Source: a bacterium SCSIO 12643 (GTDB lineage: Bacteria > Bacteroidota > Bacteroidia > Flavobacteriales_G > Salibacteraceae). Taken from it: 64,000 nucleotides of DNA. Position numbers and translations under genes: made by a program. How positions within the stretch are numbered: position 1 is the stretch's first letter; each line of letters opens with the position of its first letter. Shown here in pieces: positions 9,022 to 16,931 of the stretch. Location of the stretch: assembly GCA_024398135.1 (NCBI GenBank), contig CP073750.1, positions 310,001 through 374,000 of the forward strand, read 5' to 3'. The notes under the pieces were generated by a model. It saw nothing but the letters and a program-made list of their open reading frames with translations. It had not been told where the DNA came from and did not search any database.

Positions 9022-9810
9022 ATGGAATTAAACGAAAAAGAGGCCAAACTTTTAAGTTCTAAAAAGGGCCTGAAAATATTGCTTTCGCAAAATGAACTTA
9101 ATCTGGAACGTGGTTTACGTAATGTAAAATACGAGAAGGAATTGGTGAAACTGCAAGTGGAATTATTAAAACTCCAACGTTGGGTTCGTGATCATAAAAA
9201 ACGCGTGATTATCATTTTTGAAGGGAGAGATTCTGCCGGAAAAGGTGGGGCGATCAGAAGGATTACGCAATATCTAAATCCTCGATTACTTCGTATCGTA
9301 GCATTACCTAAGCCCACTAAAGAAGAAACAGAGCAATGGTATTTTCAACGCTATGTCTATCATTTTCCTAAGTATGGTGAAATTCTATTTCTGGATCGTA
9401 GTTGGTATAACCGTGCAGTTGTAGAACCTGTAAACGGATTTTGTACGCAAGAACAATACGAGCAATTTATGGGCGAAGTCAACAACTTTGAAAAAATGCT
9501 GGTTTCAGAAGATTCTATTTTGATTAAGCTCTATTTCTCTATCTCAAAAGATGAACAGCTTAAACGTTTTACCAGTATTCTGGAAAACCCATTAAAGAAA
9601 TGGAAATACAGCGAGGTAGATAGTAAAGCTCAGGAACTTTGGGATGAATACACCAGGTATAAAAAAGAAATGTTCCTAAAAACAAATACAGAACATGCAC
9701 CCTGGAAAATTATCAAAGCCAATAAAAAAGGATTGGCACGTTTGGAGGTTATCAAATATATTCTGGGAAAAATACCTTATCAGGAAGACGAACCTCAGGA
9801 GGAAGAATGA
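9022..9810 (+). CDS. ppk2: Polyphosphate kinase 2 family protein (second copy)
   Basis: This 262-residue paralogue of the preceding gene has Walker A EGRDSAGKGG (residues 67-76) and DRSWYNRA (125-132), also followed by VVEP. It keeps all core motifs but differs across the lid (EQWYFQRYVYHF) and C-terminus, which ends in an acidic tail (EDEPQEEE). Both copies look active. Its 3' end overlaps the 3' end of the convergent receiver gene by 16 bp, with no terminator between them. Confidence 0.93.
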   Translation: MELNEKEAKLLSSKKGLKILLSQNELNLERGLRNVKYEKELVKLQVELLKLQRWVRDHKKRVIIIFEGRDSAGKGGAIRRITQYLNPRLLRIVALPKPTKEETEQWYFQRYVYHFPKYGEILFLDRSWYNRAVVEPVNGFCTQEQYEQFMGEVNNFEKMLVSEDSILIKLYFSISKDEQLKRFTSILENPLKKWKYSEVDSKAQELWDEYTRYKKEMFLKTNTEHAPWKIIKANKKGLARLEVIKYILGKIPYQEDEPQEEE

Positions 9811-10217
9811 CATTGAGGTAATCCATTGATCACCTGATTTATGGTATCAACAGTTAAGGGCTTTCCAATAAAACCTTTAATCAGATCAGATTTCTTTACT
9901 TTTTTCAAATCTAAATCATCAATAGTAGCAGAAAGTAAATAAAAAATGGTGTTCTTTTTATCGTATTTGGATATTTGATCAAATATTTCCTGTGATAACT
10001 TAAAACCATTACCATCAGGCATATAGATATCTATAAAAAAAACTACATCGTTTGATGCAAAATAATCTTCATCAGAGCGCACCCATGATACGACCTCACA
10101 AAATGAAGAAAAGGTCTTCACCGTAATGTTAGAATCAACTCTTGATATCAAACGTTTACCAATCATTAAGTCTATTTCATTATCGTCTACAACTACTATG
10201 TTTACATCATTCTTCAC
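9795..10217 (-). CDS. Single-domain response regulator (receiver only)
   Basis: This 140-residue protein is a receiver domain with no output domain: acidic DDNE at 11-14, phosphoacceptor D63 in FFIDIYMPDGNG, S96 in LLSATIDD, and K119 in FIGKP. Such CheY-like proteins pass phosphate or act by protein contact. It overlaps the upstream receiver-kinase gene by 11 bp and is last in the minus-strand signalling operon. It belongs to a different receiver subgroup from the two YVDDE-type receivers in the same island. Confidence 0.9.
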   Translation of the reverse strand: MKNDVNIVVVDDNEIDLMIGKRLISRVDSNITVKTFSSFCEVVSWVRSDEDYFASNDVVFFIDIYMPDGNGFKLSQEIFDQISKYDKKNTIFYLLSATIDDLDLKKVKKSDLIKGFIGKPLTVDTINQVINGLPQCHSSS

Positions 10218-11316
10218 CTTTTCCGGGTATATTCATAATAATTTCAGTTCCTTTACCAAATGTAGACTTTAAATCTATATTACCACCTAATTTTTCAATA
10301 GCTTCTTTAACAATAAATAAACCTAAACCTGATCCTTTATCGTCTACTTTTTCCCGGTAGTACATATTAAAGACTTCATCTACTTTGTTTTCTTTAATAC
10401 CGATACCATTATCAATAACACGTATCAAAGCATTTCCATTTTTAACTGTTGCTTTGATATCTACCCATTTATTGGCCTCTTCTTCTCTTTGATATTTAAA
10501 CGCATTTGAGATTAAATTACTCAATATCGTTTTAATATTCATATGGTTAGATACAAATGATCCTTCTTGAACAACATTCACATTAAATCTCACGTCCTGC
10601 GCTTCTGGGTGGAACTTAATGCTTTCGATAATTTCATTTATTAATTCTTTAAAATCTATTTGATCCGAAAAATCACTTCCGTGAGTTCCTTTATAATGAT
10701 CGATAATTTGATGAATATATCCATCTAGTTTATCTACCATTCCTTTAATAGATTTAAAATATTCCAGGGCTTTTTCGTCTTCAACATCCAACTCTGCCAA
10801 ATTCGCGATTCCCAAAATCGACATCAAAGGTGATCTTAAATCATGCGATACGCTATAGACAAACTTGTCCAGCTCATTATAGGCTACCTGTAACGATTCA
10901 TTCTTGGAACTTAACGCTTTTCTGGTATCATACAATTCTATGGCATCATGCAGCGCCATTCTTACACGATCGGTATCCCAGGGTTTATCAATAAACCTGT
11001 ATACCTGACCCTTATTAATCGCATCTACAACTGCATTAATATCAGAGTAACCAGTGAGAATTATCCTCACCTTATTCGGATATATATGTCTGACCTTTTC
11101 AAAAAACTCAACTCCGGTAATGTCCGGCATACGCTGGTCAGAAATAATTACTTTAATGTTGGGGTGCTTTTTAAGCTGTTTCAGTGCTTCAACAGCATTA
11201 ATAGCAGTGTACACATGCAATTCTCTTCTGAATGCAGCTCTGAAAGAATTTAAATTATTCTGTTCATCGTCCACATAGAGAACTGCCCCATCATGCTCTT
11301 TTTCCAGTTTAATCAT
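10207..11316 (-). CDS. Receiver-histidine kinase fusion
   Basis: This 369-residue soluble protein has an N-terminal receiver (YVDDEQNNL at 14-22, phosphoacceptor D60 in IISDQRMPD, K111 in IDKPW), a short coiled linker (125-150), a HisKA-type helix with KFVYSVSHDLRSPL (H158), and a HATPase_c domain (N box NLISNAFKYQ, G1 DNGIGIKE, G2 GSGLGLFIVKEA). With no membrane segment, it should take input by phosphorylation of the receiver and then signal through its own kinase. It overlaps its neighbours by 8 and 11 bp, so translation is probably coupled. Its receiver is closely similar to the free regulator encoded divergently at 15593-16081. Confidence 0.93.
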   Translation of the reverse strand: MIKLEKEHDGAVLYVDDEQNNLNSFRAAFRRELHVYTAINAVEALKQLKKHPNIKVIISDQRMPDITGVEFFEKVRHIYPNKVRIILTGYSDINAVVDAINKGQVYRFIDKPWDTDRVRMALHDAIELYDTRKALSSKNESLQVAYNELDKFVYSVSHDLRSPLMSILGIANLAELDVEDEKALEYFKSIKGMVDKLDGYIHQIIDHYKGTHGSDFSDQIDFKELINEIIESIKFHPEAQDVRFNVNVVQEGSFVSNHMNIKTILSNLISNAFKYQREEEANKWVDIKATVKNGNALIRVIDNGIGIKENKVDEVFNMYYREKVDDKGSGLGLFIVKEAIEKLGGNIDLKSTFGKGTEIIMNIPGKGEE

Positions 11317-13480
11317 CGCTCAGTGGTTTAGTGGTGTTTGTTATAGGTAGTGTGATTATGAATTCTGTTCCTTCATCTATCTCTGATTTTACATCTATTT
11401 TTCCATTAATTTTTTCAACTATCTTATAAACTATGGATAATCCCAGACCTGTTCCCTCTCCTACTGGTTTGGTGGTAAAGAAAGGTTCAAACAACTTGTT
11501 TTGAACTTCCTCTGTCATACCCGGCCCATTATCCGCTATAGAAATATATACGTGACCCTCATCGTGAGAAGTTGAGATCACAATTTCTCCTTCCAACGTT
11601 TTCTCATCGCTTTTAATAGCTTGAATCGCGTTATTCAAAATATTCATGAATACCTGATTCATTTTTCCGCCATAACACTCTACGTTTGGAATATTGCTAA
11701 AGTTCGTTTTTACTTTTAAATGATGCTTAATATTACTATTAAGTAATACTAAAGTTGACTTGATTCCATCTTCCAGATTTACCATTTTCAAATCATCTTC
11801 ATCTACTCTGGAGAATAATTTCAAACCTTTAATGATCTCAACAGTTCTATTCGCTCCATCCTTCATGCCATGTAAAAGATGATTAATTTCTTCTTTCACA
11901 TAGTCATATTCTATTTCTTCCTTAAGATCTATAATTTCCTGATACATTTCCGGGCTCATAGATTCTTTGGCTAATTTTTCGGTCGCTTCAAAAACACTCA
12001 CGATATCCTCCACATCTCTTTTCAATGGTCCTACGTTAGAGCTCACAAAGTTAATCGGATTGTTAATTTCATGTGCTATCCCTGCAGTCAATTGTCCCAA
12101 AGACGACATTTTTTCTGCATTAACCAGCTGCGATTGCGTATTCTTTAATTCGGAGTATGCTTTTTCTACTTCGTGATTCTTTTCCTCAAGAACTTTATTG
12201 GTTTCATTCAACTCTTTGGTTCTCGCATTAACCTTTTTCTCCAGGATGATATTCTGTTCAAATATCAGTGTTGCTTTTTCCTTCTCTAATCTTAATGACA
12301 AGCTTACGGCTTCTTCTTGTTCACTCTTCAGAATATTAATTCTATTTGCCAGTGCAAAAGAAAGTAATACAACTTCCAGTCCGGCTCCAAATGTAATCGT
12401 GAGCGTAGTGATATTGTTTCTTTCAATCACACCTACTTCAGCCATTACAAAAACCAGAATTCCCAACAAGAAGGTCGACCATGCCAATAAATAATACTTT
12501 GCAGGTTTATAACCACTCATCATTACCACAATGGCAACTGAGAGTATAAACAATGCGATGATCGGTTGAAAAGCAAGTAATAGTGCATTTACTATGGTTA
12601 CATCAAACCATACCAACACTACTAATACTGAATAAATAACCAGGAAAATTTTCGATACGATATTTAGTCTTGGAGCATGTTCAGCCGTTTTCAAAAATGC
12701 ATTCATGAATATTAAACCTCCCATTGTAGCTACAGCGGTTAGCAATTCACTACCTATATTCTGGAAAAATATATTCTCCGGCCATAAATACTGATATGAT
12801 ACCCCATAGAGTACCATTTGCAAAATTCCGGTTAAAAATGATAAAATCACATAGATTAAATACATGGTTTCCCTCAGCGAAACATATAAAAACAGATTAT
12901 AGCCTACCATGGCAAATATGACTCCAATCAGAACCGCAAATATCACGATTGCAGTGGTTTCATATTGCATCACAGCATTATGCTCCCCCACAATTATATT
13001 GTAAGTAGTTTGTACTTTATTTCTTAATCTCACATAAAATACCGTTTGCTCTTTCGAAACATCTATGTCAAAAACAAAATGATTGACTTTGTACTTACGA
13101 TGATTGAACGGGTAATCATTTCCGTAATTGATGACACGCCAACTCCCATCCGCATTTCTCTGATAAAAATCAATGGTATCCATATTGGCCTGATCCATTA
13201 AAAACACCAGTTCATGCATCTTATCCAGATCGACATTCATGTCCACCTTGATCCAGGTATTGTAGGTATTGAATATCTCAGATCTGTTTTCCTTAGTCTT
13301 TCTAGTGAAATTCGCATTTTCAATTTCATCAATAGACAATTGATATGTTGAATCCACATAGAATTCAAAATCTTGAAGATTATAGACCTTATCAGGATTG
13401 TCAATATAATTCACCTCCTGTGCACTTACTATCGTAGTGACAAATACCAAGCAAAGCCATATGTATTTTAAATAATGCAT
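11309..13480 (-). CDS. 7TMR-DISM sensor histidine kinase
   Basis: This is a 723-residue membrane kinase. It has a signal peptide (1-21), a periplasmic 7TMR-DISM extracellular domain (about 25-165), seven transmembrane helices (about 175-385), and a long coiled coil (390-455). It ends in a HisKA domain with GQLTAGIAHEINNPINF (H470) and a HATPase_c domain (NILNNAIQAI, DNGPGM, FEPFFTTKPVGEGTGLGLS). 7TMR-DISM proteins are thought to sense extracytoplasmic small molecules or carbohydrates. Here the receptor lies 13 bp downstream of a GNAT-fold gene and upstream of a receiver-kinase and a receiver, so the operon reads as an enzyme, a receptor and a relay. The ligand is unknown. Confidence 0.95.
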   Translation of the reverse strand: MHYLKYIWLCLVFVTTIVSAQEVNYIDNPDKVYNLQDFEFYVDSTYQLSIDEIENANFTRKTKENRSEIFNTYNTWIKVDMNVDLDKMHELVFLMDQANMDTIDFYQRNADGSWRVINYGNDYPFNHRKYKVNHFVFDIDVSKEQTVFYVRLRNKVQTTYNIIVGEHNAVMQYETTAIVIFAVLIGVIFAMVGYNLFLYVSLRETMYLIYVILSFLTGILQMVLYGVSYQYLWPENIFFQNIGSELLTAVATMGGLIFMNAFLKTAEHAPRLNIVSKIFLVIYSVLVVLVWFDVTIVNALLLAFQPIIALFILSVAIVVMMSGYKPAKYYLLAWSTFLLGILVFVMAEVGVIERNNITTLTITFGAGLEVVLLSFALANRINILKSEQEEAVSLSLRLEKEKATLIFEQNIILEKKVNARTKELNETNKVLEEKNHEVEKAYSELKNTQSQLVNAEKMSSLGQLTAGIAHEINNPINFVSSNVGPLKRDVEDIVSVFEATEKLAKESMSPEMYQEIIDLKEEIEYDYVKEEINHLLHGMKDGANRTVEIIKGLKLFSRVDEDDLKMVNLEDGIKSTLVLLNSNIKHHLKVKTNFSNIPNVECYGGKMNQVFMNILNNAIQAIKSDEKTLEGEIVISTSHDEGHVYISIADNGPGMTEEVQNKLFEPFFTTKPVGEGTGLGLSIVYKIVEKINGKIDVKSEIDEGTEFIITLPITNTTKPLSDD

Positions 13481-13493
13481 CCCAATCTTCTTT

Positions 13494-14180
13494 TTATGGT
13501 AGCTTCAATCGGTATTCCAATTCAAACTCACCTTTTGGCCATGTTTCGGTCGTTCTAAAATTTAATAGCTCTCTTAACTTAAATATTTCAGACCGCTCCT
13601 TTTCAGTAGCCAAATGTAATTCCATTGGATCATAACAAACCACTGCCGTAGCAATTAAATCCAATTTCGGATAATTAAATTCGCCCTGATTTCCTACCAC
13701 GGTAAATGGCTCAAACCCTTTTTCGTATCCTCGCTGTCTTGTTGCCCTTGAAGCAAACGATAACATGGTATCCAATCCAACTTGAGGAGCTAAAGCAATA
13801 GACGACCGCATCAAATAAATGGCACCTAATCCCAGTCCCATAATTTTACGGCTATTCCAAATGCCACAAATTTCCGCAGTTCCAGCATCCATGAGTTTAT
13901 CGATTTCCTCGTAAATACGCGTGTCAACTTTAGCAATAGCCTCCACCATTGGTAGAACGGTCACACGATTTGCAACATGCAATCGTACTCCCCCAACAAT
14001 CTCATTGTCATTAGCAGTATCTTCTACTACCATAACATAAACATTGGGATCGTCTATCCAATCGTTTTTACCCGATGTTACTTTGACACCTATATCTTCC
14101 AGTACCTTTCTATGACCAACCGCAAATCTTTCACCTGCATCTTGATCGTCTGGTGCTTTAAAAGCGCGTATCCTTAACAT
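13494..14180 (-). CDS. GNAT-like N-acyltransferase, LuxI-like motif layout
   Basis: This 228-residue soluble protein has no signal peptide. It begins MLRIRAFKAPDD and has a beta-hairpin ending in IVGGVRLHV (62-69), then TAEICGIWNSRKIMG (101-115), then a helical stretch, then FEPFTVVGNQ and ATAVVCYDPMEL. The order resembles GNAT-fold acyltransferases, in particular autoinducer synthases, where a G-G-x-R-L strand is followed by a (W)E-x-x-R-F strand; E103 and R111 sit in comparable places. The resemblance is by eye and low in identity, so an acyl-homoserine lactone product must not be assumed. Context strengthens a signal-making role: the next gene is a 7TMR-DISM receptor kinase. Confidence 0.55.
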   Translation of the reverse strand: MLRIRAFKAPDDQDAGERFAVGHRKVLEDIGVKVTSGKNDWIDDPNVYVMVVEDTANDNEIVGGVRLHVANRVTVLPMVEAIAKVDTRIYEEIDKLMDAGTAEICGIWNSRKIMGLGLGAIYLMRSSIALAPQVGLDTMLSFASRATRQRGYEKGFEPFTVVGNQGEFNYPKLDLIATAVVCYDPMELHLATEKERSEIFKLRELLNFRTTETWPKGEFELEYRLKLP

Positions 14181-14308
14181 CGGTTATGTCTTAAATATTT
14201 AATCATTTGATGTTCGGGATATCGACAACTGGAATTAAAAACCTAAAATCCATGACGAATCTTTTTATTCTAATAACGTATATTTTTCATTATAAATCTA
14301 ACATATTT

Positions 14309-15409
14309 TTATGATTTGTTCTTAATAATACTTTCAATATCAACATAATACCTACCTGAATCTTGAAATTGATCTAACAAAATTCTTCTTGAAACATCAG
14401 CTCCAACAGCACCTCCTAAAATGACAGAAGTTGCTAATTGCGGCCAGGTAGTTATTGTCTTTTTTACTTCTGCCAATGAAGACTTGGCCCGATCAGATAA
14501 TTTCTCAAAATCCAGGATTTTAAGAACTACCGGAATTTTTTCTTCATTGGTAAGACCTTTTAATGTTTGACTATCGATACCATCTAATCTTCCATGTAAA
14601 ATCGGACGATCAGGTGTTAAATCAAATCTTTCCACATCAATCATTCCTCTATCAGAGGTATCCATGATTACCGGGATTCTATGTTCTTTTGCAAATTCAC
14701 GGGCATATATCTTCATATCTAACCCATCGCATTCATCCACAAATAGATCTAGCTTCCCATCGGAAAACATAAAGTCTTCAATATTTTCTTCGGTAATACC
14801 TTCTTTGTAAATCTTGACTTTTACAAATGGGTCTATTTCAGCAATCTCTCTTGCTGTAGCCACTACTTTATGTGTCCCAAGATTATATAAAGGTGTCCGA
14901 ATTCTGTTCAAATTAGAAAGTTCTAAATGATCAAAATCGGCCAGACGGAGTTCACCACAGCCTCTTTCCATGACTAATGTCAATGCGATAGACTGTCCGA
15001 CACTAAGCCCCATGATACCGATTTTCTTCTTAGAAAGTTCCCTTTGCTCAGCAGTTGTAATTTTATTACAATTCCTATTGGTACGAAGCGCAATAAATTC
15101 ATCTTCGTCCAATATATGTACTACCTTACATAGCCATGGATAATATACCCATACACCATATTCGTCTTTGCTCTTAGATCCAAATACTGATTTAACTTTC
15201 GATTCCAGATTTTCTGTCTCCAAACCTTCAGGATGCCGTGATTTAATAAGCTCCCTGACTTGTGCATCAATTTCATCAGTTATCGAAATATGGGGATTTT
15301 GCGACAACAACGTATGTAATGATAGTTTTGAAGAAGAATCACTTAACCGGAAGAAATCAGGATGAATCACATCATGCTGATTATCAACGCGTTTAAAATT
15401 ATCACTCAT
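14309..15409 (-). CDS. ThiF/E1-like adenylating protein (Rv1355c-like)
   Basis: This 366-residue protein has an N-terminal helical region (1-120) and an E1/MoeB/ThiF-type Rossmann domain: nucleotide loop GIMGLSVGQS (131-140), the Asp-Asn-Arg motif DFDHLELSNLNRI (158-170), and THKVVATAREIAEIDP. These residues bind ATP and adenylate a C-terminal carboxylate. No CxxC zinc pairs are present. C225 in VDECDG is a possible thiol but lies where relatives carry DxxD-type metal-site residues. The layout matches the N-terminal half of Rv1355c-family proteins, which in other species carry an additional nitroreductase-like domain; that half is absent. It precedes the GNAT gene by 128 bp on the same strand. 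The substrate is unknown. Confidence 0.75.
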   Translation of the reverse strand: MSDNFKRVDNQHDVIHPDFFRLSDSSSKLSLHTLLSQNPHISITDEIDAQVRELIKSRHPEGLETENLESKVKSVFGSKSKDEYGVWVYYPWLCKVVHILDEDEFIALRTNRNCNKITTAEQRELSKKKIGIMGLSVGQSIALTLVMERGCGELRLADFDHLELSNLNRIRTPLYNLGTHKVVATAREIAEIDPFVKVKIYKEGITEENIEDFMFSDGKLDLFVDECDGLDMKIYAREFAKEHRIPVIMDTSDRGMIDVERFDLTPDRPILHGRLDGIDSQTLKGLTNEEKIPVVLKILDFEKLSDRAKSSLAEVKKTITTWPQLATSVILGGAVGADVSRRILLDQFQDSGRYYVDIESIIKNKS

Positions 15410-15440
15410 TATTTTTATTAAGTAAATTCATCTATAAATC

Positions 15441-15448
15441 CAAAAGTA
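15441..15448 (-). promoter_or_regulatory. Bacteroidota -7 box before the ThiF-like gene
   Basis: On the minus strand this reads TACTTTTG, an exact TAnnTTTG match 31 bp before the start codon. It lies in the 183 bp divergent region shared with the response regulator at 15593. Confidence 0.45.
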
Positions 15449-15592
15449 TAATAAAAAGCTATCGGCATATGGGGCTGATTATCAATCCTGATTCAAATCC
15501 TATCTCTAAAAATTAAATTATTAATATTTCGTCAAAAGGTTTAAAAGAATTAGGTTATTTTCGAGCCTATAATCCCCATAATACCAATTTTT

Positions 15593-16081
15593 ATGTCAGA
15601 AAATCAAAACAAATCAGCTAAATCCGATCGAATGCAGCTTCTGTATGTTGACGATGAGGTGAATAACCTAATTAGTTTTAAGGCAGCATTTAGAAGGGAT
15701 TATAAAATTTTCACTGCAGAATCCGGCTCAGAAGGACGCAAAATACTAGAACAAAATAATATCTCGATCGTTATTACCGATCAACGTATGCCTTTCATGA
15801 CCGGTGTAGAGTTTTTAGAATCTATCGTAAACGATTACCCAGAAACCATCAGAATATTAATTACTGGTTTTTCAGATATCCAGGCTGTAATTGACGCTAT
15901 TAATAAAGGTAGAATTTACCACTATGTTCAAAAACCATGGGATGAAACATATCTAAGAAACATTATTAATAATGCATTCGAAACACATAGACTTAGAAGA
16001 GAAAATAAATTTATGATGGAACAACTCAAGCTTTCAAACGAGCAATTAGAGTTTCTGCTCCGTCAGGAAATGTTATCATAA
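15593..16081 (+). CDS. Response regulator, receiver only with coiled tail
   Basis: This 162-residue protein has a receiver domain (YVDDEVNNL at 18-26, phosphoacceptor D63 in VITDQRMPF, T91, K114 in VQKPW) and a helical tail of about 35 residues (MMEQLKLSNEQLEFLLRQ) likely to form a coiled coil. It shares long identical stretches with the receiver of the kinase fusion at 10207-11316, for example SDIxAVxDAINKG and TDQRMP versus SDQRMP. It is transcribed divergently from the ThiF-like gene. It probably exchanges phosphate with the kinases of this island; that is inference. Confidence 0.9.
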   Translation: MSENQNKSAKSDRMQLLYVDDEVNNLISFKAAFRRDYKIFTAESGSEGRKILEQNNISIVITDQRMPFMTGVEFLESIVNDYPETIRILITGFSDIQAVIDAINKGRIYHYVQKPWDETYLRNIINNAFETHRLRRENKFMMEQLKLSNEQLEFLLRQEMLS

Positions 16082-16116
16082 AAAAAGGGTTCGTATTAAA
16101 TACGAACCCTTTTTTT
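16081..16116. terminator. Bidirectional intrinsic terminator
   Basis: The 9-bp stem GGGTTCGTA/TACGAACCC with loop TTAAA is flanked by A6 before and T8 after. It separates the convergent response regulator and DUF3108-like genes. Confidence 0.93.
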
Positions 16117-16134
16117 ATGATTTGATTTGGTTCT

Positions 16135-16824
16135 TTATTTCGAAAATGCTGTTAATTCAGATTTACCCATAAATTTCTGTTTCTTATCGTAAACCTCCTG
16201 CTTTACCATTCCAACTCCCATAGCAAACCAGGTATATGTTGTAGATGTTACTGTCATCATCCCAATTTTTGTTGTGGAAATTTGTTTGATTTTAAAACAC
16301 TTATAAGTTCCTGCTGAAGTCGTCACTTCTTCCTCTGCCATCACTTCTCTATTGGTGATATTAATGGCAATACTCATAATATTTACCCCACTGGATTTAA
16401 ACTTCACGTTGACCTTACCATCGGGTAATTTATCACCCACTTTTATTTGCTCCGGAAATTCTAGAAACGACTCTGCCATTTCCATCTCCATTCCTTCCAT
16501 TGAAGCCATCTTATCTGATGGAATAAATGTGGTCATATCCAAATAGAACTTCCCACCATTGCATTTCGCTAAATAATCCGTGGTCACCAGTTCTTTGCCT
16601 TTTACATCCCAGGTTTTAGCCTGAACTTTAAGGTCCACTCCATTTCCATTTGAATTACTTTCTTTGATCTCGTGTTTTACCTTAGCAACCTCTTTATTCT
16701 TCTTGTCGTAGTTCGTTATTTCAAACCTGGTTCCTTTCTCTGTAGGGAAGAATACATTACAATCTTGCGCTTTTATAAAGTTAATGGTAGATAGTAGTAC
16801 TAGAATTAATAAGATTTTTTTCAT
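16135..16824 (-). CDS. Exported DUF3108/TapB-like protein
   Basis: This 229-residue protein has a signal peptide (1-19, ending FIKAQ). The mature chain is rich in beta-strands: CNVFFPTEKGTRFEITNYD, an internal strand series around KVGDKLPDGKVNVKF, TSAGTYKCFKIKQ near residue 170, and a C-terminal WFAMGVGMVKQEVYD. This pattern is seen in DUF3108-like (TapB) periplasmic proteins of Bacteroidota, whose role is not established. It has its own -7 box, 35 bp upstream. No functional residues are recognised. Confidence 0.7.
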   Translation of the reverse strand: MKKILLILVLLSTINFIKAQDCNVFFPTEKGTRFEITNYDKKNKEVAKVKHEIKESNSNGNGVDLKVQAKTWDVKGKELVTTDYLAKCNGGKFYLDMTTFIPSDKMASMEGMEMEMAESFLEFPEQIKVGDKLPDGKVNVKFKSSGVNIMSIAINITNREVMAEEEVTTSAGTYKCFKIKQISTTKIGMMTVTSTTYTWFAMGVGMVKQEVYDKKQKFMGKSELTAFSK

Positions 16825-16858
16825 TTTGAATTATTGTTTAGTTATTAGATTCGGAAGC

Positions 16859-16866
16859 CAAATTTA
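16859..16866 (-). promoter_or_regulatory. Bacteroidota -7 box before the DUF3108-like gene
   Basis: The minus strand reads TAAATTTG, an exact TAnnTTTG match 34 bp before the ATG. No convincing -33 element was found. Confidence 0.45.
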
Positions 16867-16931
16867 GACTTCCAATCAAAATAAAAAAACTGCTACCCAC
16901 TTATTTTCAAAAGATTATTCTAACACGTCAA

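Noticed and set aside
13494-14180. Confident LuxI homoserine lactone synthase
   Set aside because: The motif order is similar but identity is low and several LuxI-invariant residues cannot be placed by eye; kept as GNAT-like with a LuxI-like layout.
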